Below are positions 59,878 through 64,000 of a stretch of DNA of 64,000 nucleotides, piece after piece. The DNA comes from Cornus controversa (Eukaryota > Streptophyta > Magnoliopsida > Cornales > Cornaceae). Both the position numbers and the translations under genes were made by a program. The notes below the pieces were generated by a model. It saw nothing but the letters and a program-made list of their open reading frames with translations. It was not told the DNA's origin and did not search any database. The first letter of the stretch is position 1, and each line of letters starts with the position of its first letter. Location: positions 13,950,501-14,014,500 of the forward strand of contig CM048845.1 in NCBI GenBank assembly GCA_026545225.1, in the 5' to 3' direction.

Positions 59878-60542
59878 TGTTATATCAACCAAATATTATA
59901 TTTGTATGCTAAACAGGCAAAACAAGATATAATTATAATTAGTAGCATAAACAGAACTAGGAAGTTAAACAAGATAGAAAATTATCAACCAACTTACAGA
60001 ATGATTGAATAATGAATTAAATTGAATCTGAGCCTTGTGTAAACATAATTTCCTTAAGACAAATTTGTTCTCTTATAGTGCTCAAGGTGATGAATAATTG
60101 TCTTCCAAGATAGAATGGATTTACGATTCTAAAGAGGCAGCACTTCAATCTCTAGAATCCTTCGAACACAACTTGTGCAGTACTCGAACTATATATATAT
60201 GCAGAGATAGATGATATGAAATTGTTTCTACTTTGTTATGCATGACTGACTATATATAGAATCAATGGTGAACAGATATGTTTGTTTGTGAAGAGTTATA
60301 CTTATTCCAGAATAGACATGTTTATTTGTGAAGAGTCATACATATTCTAGAATAGACATATTTGTTCATGAAGAGTCATACCTATTCCAGAACAGACATG
60401 TTTGTTCGTTAAGAATCATAACTCTTCCAGAATAGTCATGTCTATTCTTTAGACAATCACCACTTAAGGCCATGTTTGTTGGAGGATTTTATAATCAATT
60501 TCTCATTCAATAATTAACGATTTTTGACAAATTCGTTCAACA
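59878..60542 (-). repeat. 5' LTR of the minus-strand copia
   Basis: 665 bp. Moderate number of differences from the other LTR, indicating an older insertion than the nested copia at 27849. Confidence 0.9.
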
Positions 60543-60547
60543 AAGTT

Positions 60548-60784
60548 GATGATGATGGATGAGCTGTGGAGCTTCGCTTGCAATTCTTAGTGGTGAAGAT
60601 GGTGATGATCAGAGCTCCTGTGGCTGTGGTGATGTTGATTGACTGTGCATAGTCGAACTGTGGTGGCCATGCAATGTATCTTGTGAAGATAGTGAAGAGT
60701 GGTGTTGTTCATGCATGGGGCTTGGCCGACATTGATACAGTGGTGATCTACAATGGGCAGTGGGTTATCTCTGTATGAAAATAG

Positions 60785-60821
<37 letters not shown>

Positions 60822-60905
60822 AGGGAAAGGAGAAAGAAGAGAGAGATGGGAGAGAAAGAAAAAGAATCTTAAGAGGTGTAACCGTAATTTAAGAGGTGTC
60901 TGAAC
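60548..60905. other. Right part of the split non-coding region
   Basis: Continues the GGTGATGATGG-like text of 56100-56540. (TA)n at 60787-60819 followed by GAGAGA. No gene. Confidence 0.5.
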
Positions 60906-63270
60906 TGTCTATACACGATTTGAGATCTCTTTGAAAGATGACGTATATATAGTGAGTTTATACCGTCGTTATAAGCAAAAATTGATTCTATATGAAATAA
61001 GTCCAAATCTTAAGAGGTGTAACTGTAATTTACCCTATAATTTTTGTGTTTTCCTTGAATTATAAGTTTTTTTACTTGTAGTTTGGTTACACCTTGGCCC
61101 ATTTAAGGAACCTTTACATCCTTTGTTGGGATTGGTCACACAAATCCTTTTTGGCAGCTTAGAGCATCTACCATAGTATCGCCAAAGCCCTGTTTGGCGA
61201 TGTAAAGTGCAAATATGTGCTCCAACAACTTTGTTAAATAATAGGGCCCACAACTTGCTTAGCTTAATGGTTAGGGGAATTTGGCATAAGTTTTAGCTAA
61301 GCAAAATAGACCATATTGAATTTAAATCTCTATGTTTGCGCGCATGCATATATACATACATATATATATATATATTGTGTTTTTTCACCTAAACTTATAT
61401 AATTTTTACTACAAATTGAATTTTTTGATGAAACTATTTTTGTTATAAACAAAATTTTGAGAGCTTCAATTTGAGTAGCACTTAATTAGGCAACGTTTCG
61501 ACTTAATTTTTTTTATGCATGGTGTCTTACCTGTTTATACACGATTTGGGGTCTCTTTGAAAAACGATGCATATATAATGAGTTTATATCGTCGTTATAA
61601 GCAAAAATTGATTTTATATGAAATAAGTCCAAATCTTAAAAGGTGTAACCATAATTAACCTTATAATTTTTGTGTTTTCCTTGAATTATAGGTTTTTTTT
61701 ACTTGTAGTTTGGTTGCACCTTGGCCCATTTAAGGAACCCTTACATCCTTAGTTAGGATTGGTCACACGAATCCTTTTTGGCAGCTTAGAGCATCTACCA
61801 TAATATCTGTAATACCCCGCTCCAACACATGGTATGATATTGTCTGCTTTGGGCCTCAGCCCGCATGGTTTTGCTCTTGAGTTTTACCCTAAAAGACCTC
61901 ATACCATTTGAAGAGAACATACTACATATAAGTACATCCCCTTTTCCACACCCAGGCGATGTGGGATTGAGCACCCTGTACCCTGTCAGTGTGGTAGCTC
62001 AGCCCAGTGTTTGTCTTCGCACCTGCCCACTCACACTCGTCCACAAGGGTTACTACAATCCACCCTTCTACGAGGCCTGACGTCCTCGTCGGCACACTTC
62101 CGGCTAGGTTTAGACTCTGATACCAATTGTAATACCTCGCTCCAACACATGGTATGATATTGTTCGCTTTGGGCTTGAGCCCGCACGATTTTGCTCTTGG
62201 GTTTTACCCCAAAAGGCCTCATACTATTTGAAGAGAACATACTACATATAAGCACATCTTCTTTTCCACACCCAGGCTATGTGGGATTGAGCATCCTGTA
62301 CCCTGTCAATGTGGTAGCTCAGCCCAGTGTCTGTCTTCACACCCGCCCACTCACACCCGTCCACAAATTGTAATACCCCACTCTAGCTCCAACACATGGT
62401 ATGATATTGTTTGCTTTGGGCCTCAGCCCGCATAGTTTTGCTTTTGGGTTTTACCCCAAAAGGCCTCATATCATTTGAAGAGAACATACTACATATAAGC
62501 ACGTCCCCTTTTTCACATCCAGGCGATGTGGGATTGAGCACCCTGTACCCTATCAGTGTGGTAGCTCAGCCTAGTGTCTGTCTTTACACCCGCCCACTCA
62601 CACCCGTCCACAAAGGTTACTACAATCCACCCCCCTACGAGGCCCGATGTCCTCTTCAGCACACTTTCGGCTGGGTTCAGGCTCTGATACCAATTGTAAT
62701 ACCCCGCTCCAACACATGGTATGATATTGTTCGCTTTGGGCCTGAACCGCACGATTTTGCTCTTGGGTTTTACCCCAAAAGGCCTCATACCATTTGAAGA
62801 GAACATACTACATATAAGCACATCACCTTTTCCACACCCAGGCGATGTGGGATTGAGCACCCTGTACCCTGTCAGTGTGGTAGCTCAGCCTAGTGTCTGT
62901 CTTCGCACCCGCCCACTCACACCCGTCCACAAGAGTTACTATAGTATCGCCAAAGCCCTGTTTGGCGATGTAAAATGCAAATATGTGTTCCAACAGCTTA
63001 GTTAAATAATAGGGCCCACAACTTGCTTAGCTTAATGGCTAGGGGAATTTAGCGTGAGTTTTAGCTAAGCAAAATAGACCACATTGAATTTAAATCTCTA
63101 TGTTTACGTGCATGCATATATATATATAGATATTTGTTATGTTTTCTTCACCTAAACTTATATAATTTTTACTACAAATTGAATTTTTTGATGAAACTAT
63201 TTTTGTTATAAACAAAATTTTGAGAGCTTCAATTTGAGTAGCACTTAATTAGGCTATGTTCCGACTTAAT
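60906..63270 (+). repeat. Tandem duplication of about 615 bp, second unit expanded
   Basis: Unit 1 (about 60908-61527) and unit 2 (about 61534-63270) share ACACGATTTG, GAGTTTATA, GTCGTTATAAGCAAAAATTG, CACCTTGGCCCATTTAAGG and GAGAGCTTCAATTTGAGTAG. Unit 2 is longer only because a TRIM array sits at 61808-62931. Both include the left part of a PIF-like element. Confidence 0.87.
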
Positions 63271-63470
63271 TTTTTTAAAAAATAAGATTTATTAAAATAT
63301 TATTATTTTTGACTAGCCAAATCCTGAGAAGCTGCGGTGGAGCAAAGATATAAAAATATGATATGATAATTGGTTAACTAAAATGTTGACATAGTTAGCT
63401 AAAATGATGACGTGGTTGCACAAAATTTAAATCTAGAGAAGCAAAATTAGAGATGTCGTGGGATATGCTC
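61789..63470. mobile_element. PIF/Harbinger-like MITE split by the TRIM array
   Basis: Left end GAGCATCTACCATA after TTA (61786-61788). Right end TCGTGGGATATGCTC before TTA (63471-63473). Without the TRIM array it would be about 560 bp. Its left part also occurs in unit 1 from 61162. No coding capacity. Confidence 0.7.
61808..62931 (-). mobile_element. Tandem TRIM array: four LTRs, two interiors
   Basis: As written, LTRs begin TGTAATACCCC and end CCGTCCACA at 61808-62045, 62128-62365, 62369-62612 and 62695-62931. Interiors of 82 bp lie at 62046-62127 and 62613-62694; only AAT separates the middle two LTRs. On the minus strand each LTR is followed by ATTGGTATCAGAGC or a close variant (primer site complement at 62681-62692) and each interior ends with a purine tract (GTAGGGGGGTGGA). 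So these are minute LTR retrotransposons on the minus strand. There is no coding capacity. The array's right edge keeps a few interior bases (AGAGTTAC), so it is not a simple insertion. Confidence 0.85.
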
Positions 63471-63473
63471 TTA

Positions 63474-64000
63474 GAGGTGAATCCATGATTTTTTGACTTC
63501 ATGTATCACAGATGTGACCTGATACTGAAAAATAGTTTTGCACCTCAAATAGACTAGATTTTTTAAAATGATATTGTTAATCATGAATTATCAAATAATG
63601 ATTATTTGTATGCTTGTATACGTAGTCTTGAGTGATTTATTGATATTTAACATTCTTTACGAATACATATGTGGACGAATATTTTCATACAAAAGCCATT
63701 GGGCGGGCACTCATGTTGTTTCCAAAATTGTGGCATCATGTTCTCACTTCCATTTATGCCATTCACTATGGCAAACATCTTGGTTAGGGTATTATATATC
63801 TTCTATCATATCATACTATGTTTTTCTTTACCAGCTTTAAATTTTTATTGCTCTTAATCTTGTCCTTGTGACACTTTAAAATTGAATAAAATTGACATGT
63901 TCATTTCTTCATTTTCATTGTGCCTAGCAAAGCCATTGGGTAATGTTTGGCAGTTAAAGTGGCTCCTTCGAGGAAACCCTCATTCATGAGGTCCCGGGAA
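63474..64000. other. Stretch without recognised genes
   Basis: AT-rich, no family recognised. The open frames here are short and overlap in several frames without codon structure. Confidence 0.4.

Larger units (their letters stand above)
56546..60542 (-). mobile_element. Copia element with 665-bp LTRs, interior decayed
   Basis: Direct repeats 56546-57210 and 59878-60542, both TGTTATATCAACC...TTCAACA or TCCAACA, flanked by AAGTT (56541-56545, 60543-60547). Coding remains and the purine tract CATGTGGGGGAT (minus strand, ending at 57211) show it runs on the minus strand. The sequence after the 5' LTR (AATCTTAAGACAAATCTG, minus) does not match a usual tRNA primer site. Only the RNase H end is readable; 58070-59877 is AT-rich with no motif. 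The LTRs contain four repeats of a phrase around GACATGTTTGTTCGTGAAGA. Confidence 0.9.

Noticed and set aside
61808..62931. CRISPR-like array
   Set aside because: The units are 237-244 bp with LTR ends and a primer site, in a plant nuclear setting.
61808..62931. Cassandra-type TRIM with 5S RNA
   Set aside because: I see no 5S rRNA promoter boxes in the repeat, so only a generic TRIM call is made.

Overview
The window reads as nuclear DNA of a eudicot plant. It is AT-rich and full of microsatellites, shows plant-type intron borders, and is dominated by nested transposable elements of plant lineages (Ty3/gypsy, Ty1/copia, TRIM, LINE, CACTA, MULE, PIF/Harbinger, hAT). The few recognisable host genes (mTERF family, plant glutathione peroxidase, a Pumilio exon) are all broken or partial. 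I see no intact cellular gene, no tRNA or rRNA gene and no CRISPR array.

Layout. 1-1720: 3' end of a gypsy element (integrase, chromodomain, 3' LTR). 1721-7370: copy A of a duplicated host block with the last exons of a dead glutathione peroxidase, split at 2225-5230 by a complete 3-kb non-autonomous LTR element. 7371-15369: unique or inserted DNA with one Pumilio exon (9426-9533) and a PIF/Harbinger element carrying only the Myb-like ORF1 (12839-15163). 15370-15515: tail of copy A. 15516-17640: gypsy pol relic. 17641-23545: LTR debris, including a perfect solo LTR (20486-22787). 23546-26252: CACTA relic. 27639-34794: copia element split by a second, nearly complete copia on the opposite strand (27849-32799).

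35188-39000: two related PIF-type MITEs and an mTERF-family gene, one MITE sitting inside a codon of that gene, followed by a decayed second mTERF C-terminus. 40253-43435: copy B of the glutathione peroxidase block, which preserves the empty insertion site of the 3-kb element. 43621-47298: LTR element with a gypsy-type tRNA primer site whose interior holds an unidentified GC-richer coding-like island, itself hit by a hAT-type element. 47304-47835: LINE 3' end. 48240-48850: third mTERF-related relic. 48855-49380: copia LTR debris. 49930-52434: MuDR-type transposase pseudogene with an intron. 54437-55366: large fold-back element. 56546-60542: minus-strand copia with long LTRs. 60906-63470: tandem duplication containing a PIF-like element, into which a tandem TRIM array (four LTRs) has inserted.

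The genes do not form a pathway. The value of the window lies in the nesting: several elements have exact target-site duplications, and the A/B paralogy gives an internal reference for what was inserted and when. The reading is by eye, so boundaries marked approximate may be off by tens of bases.
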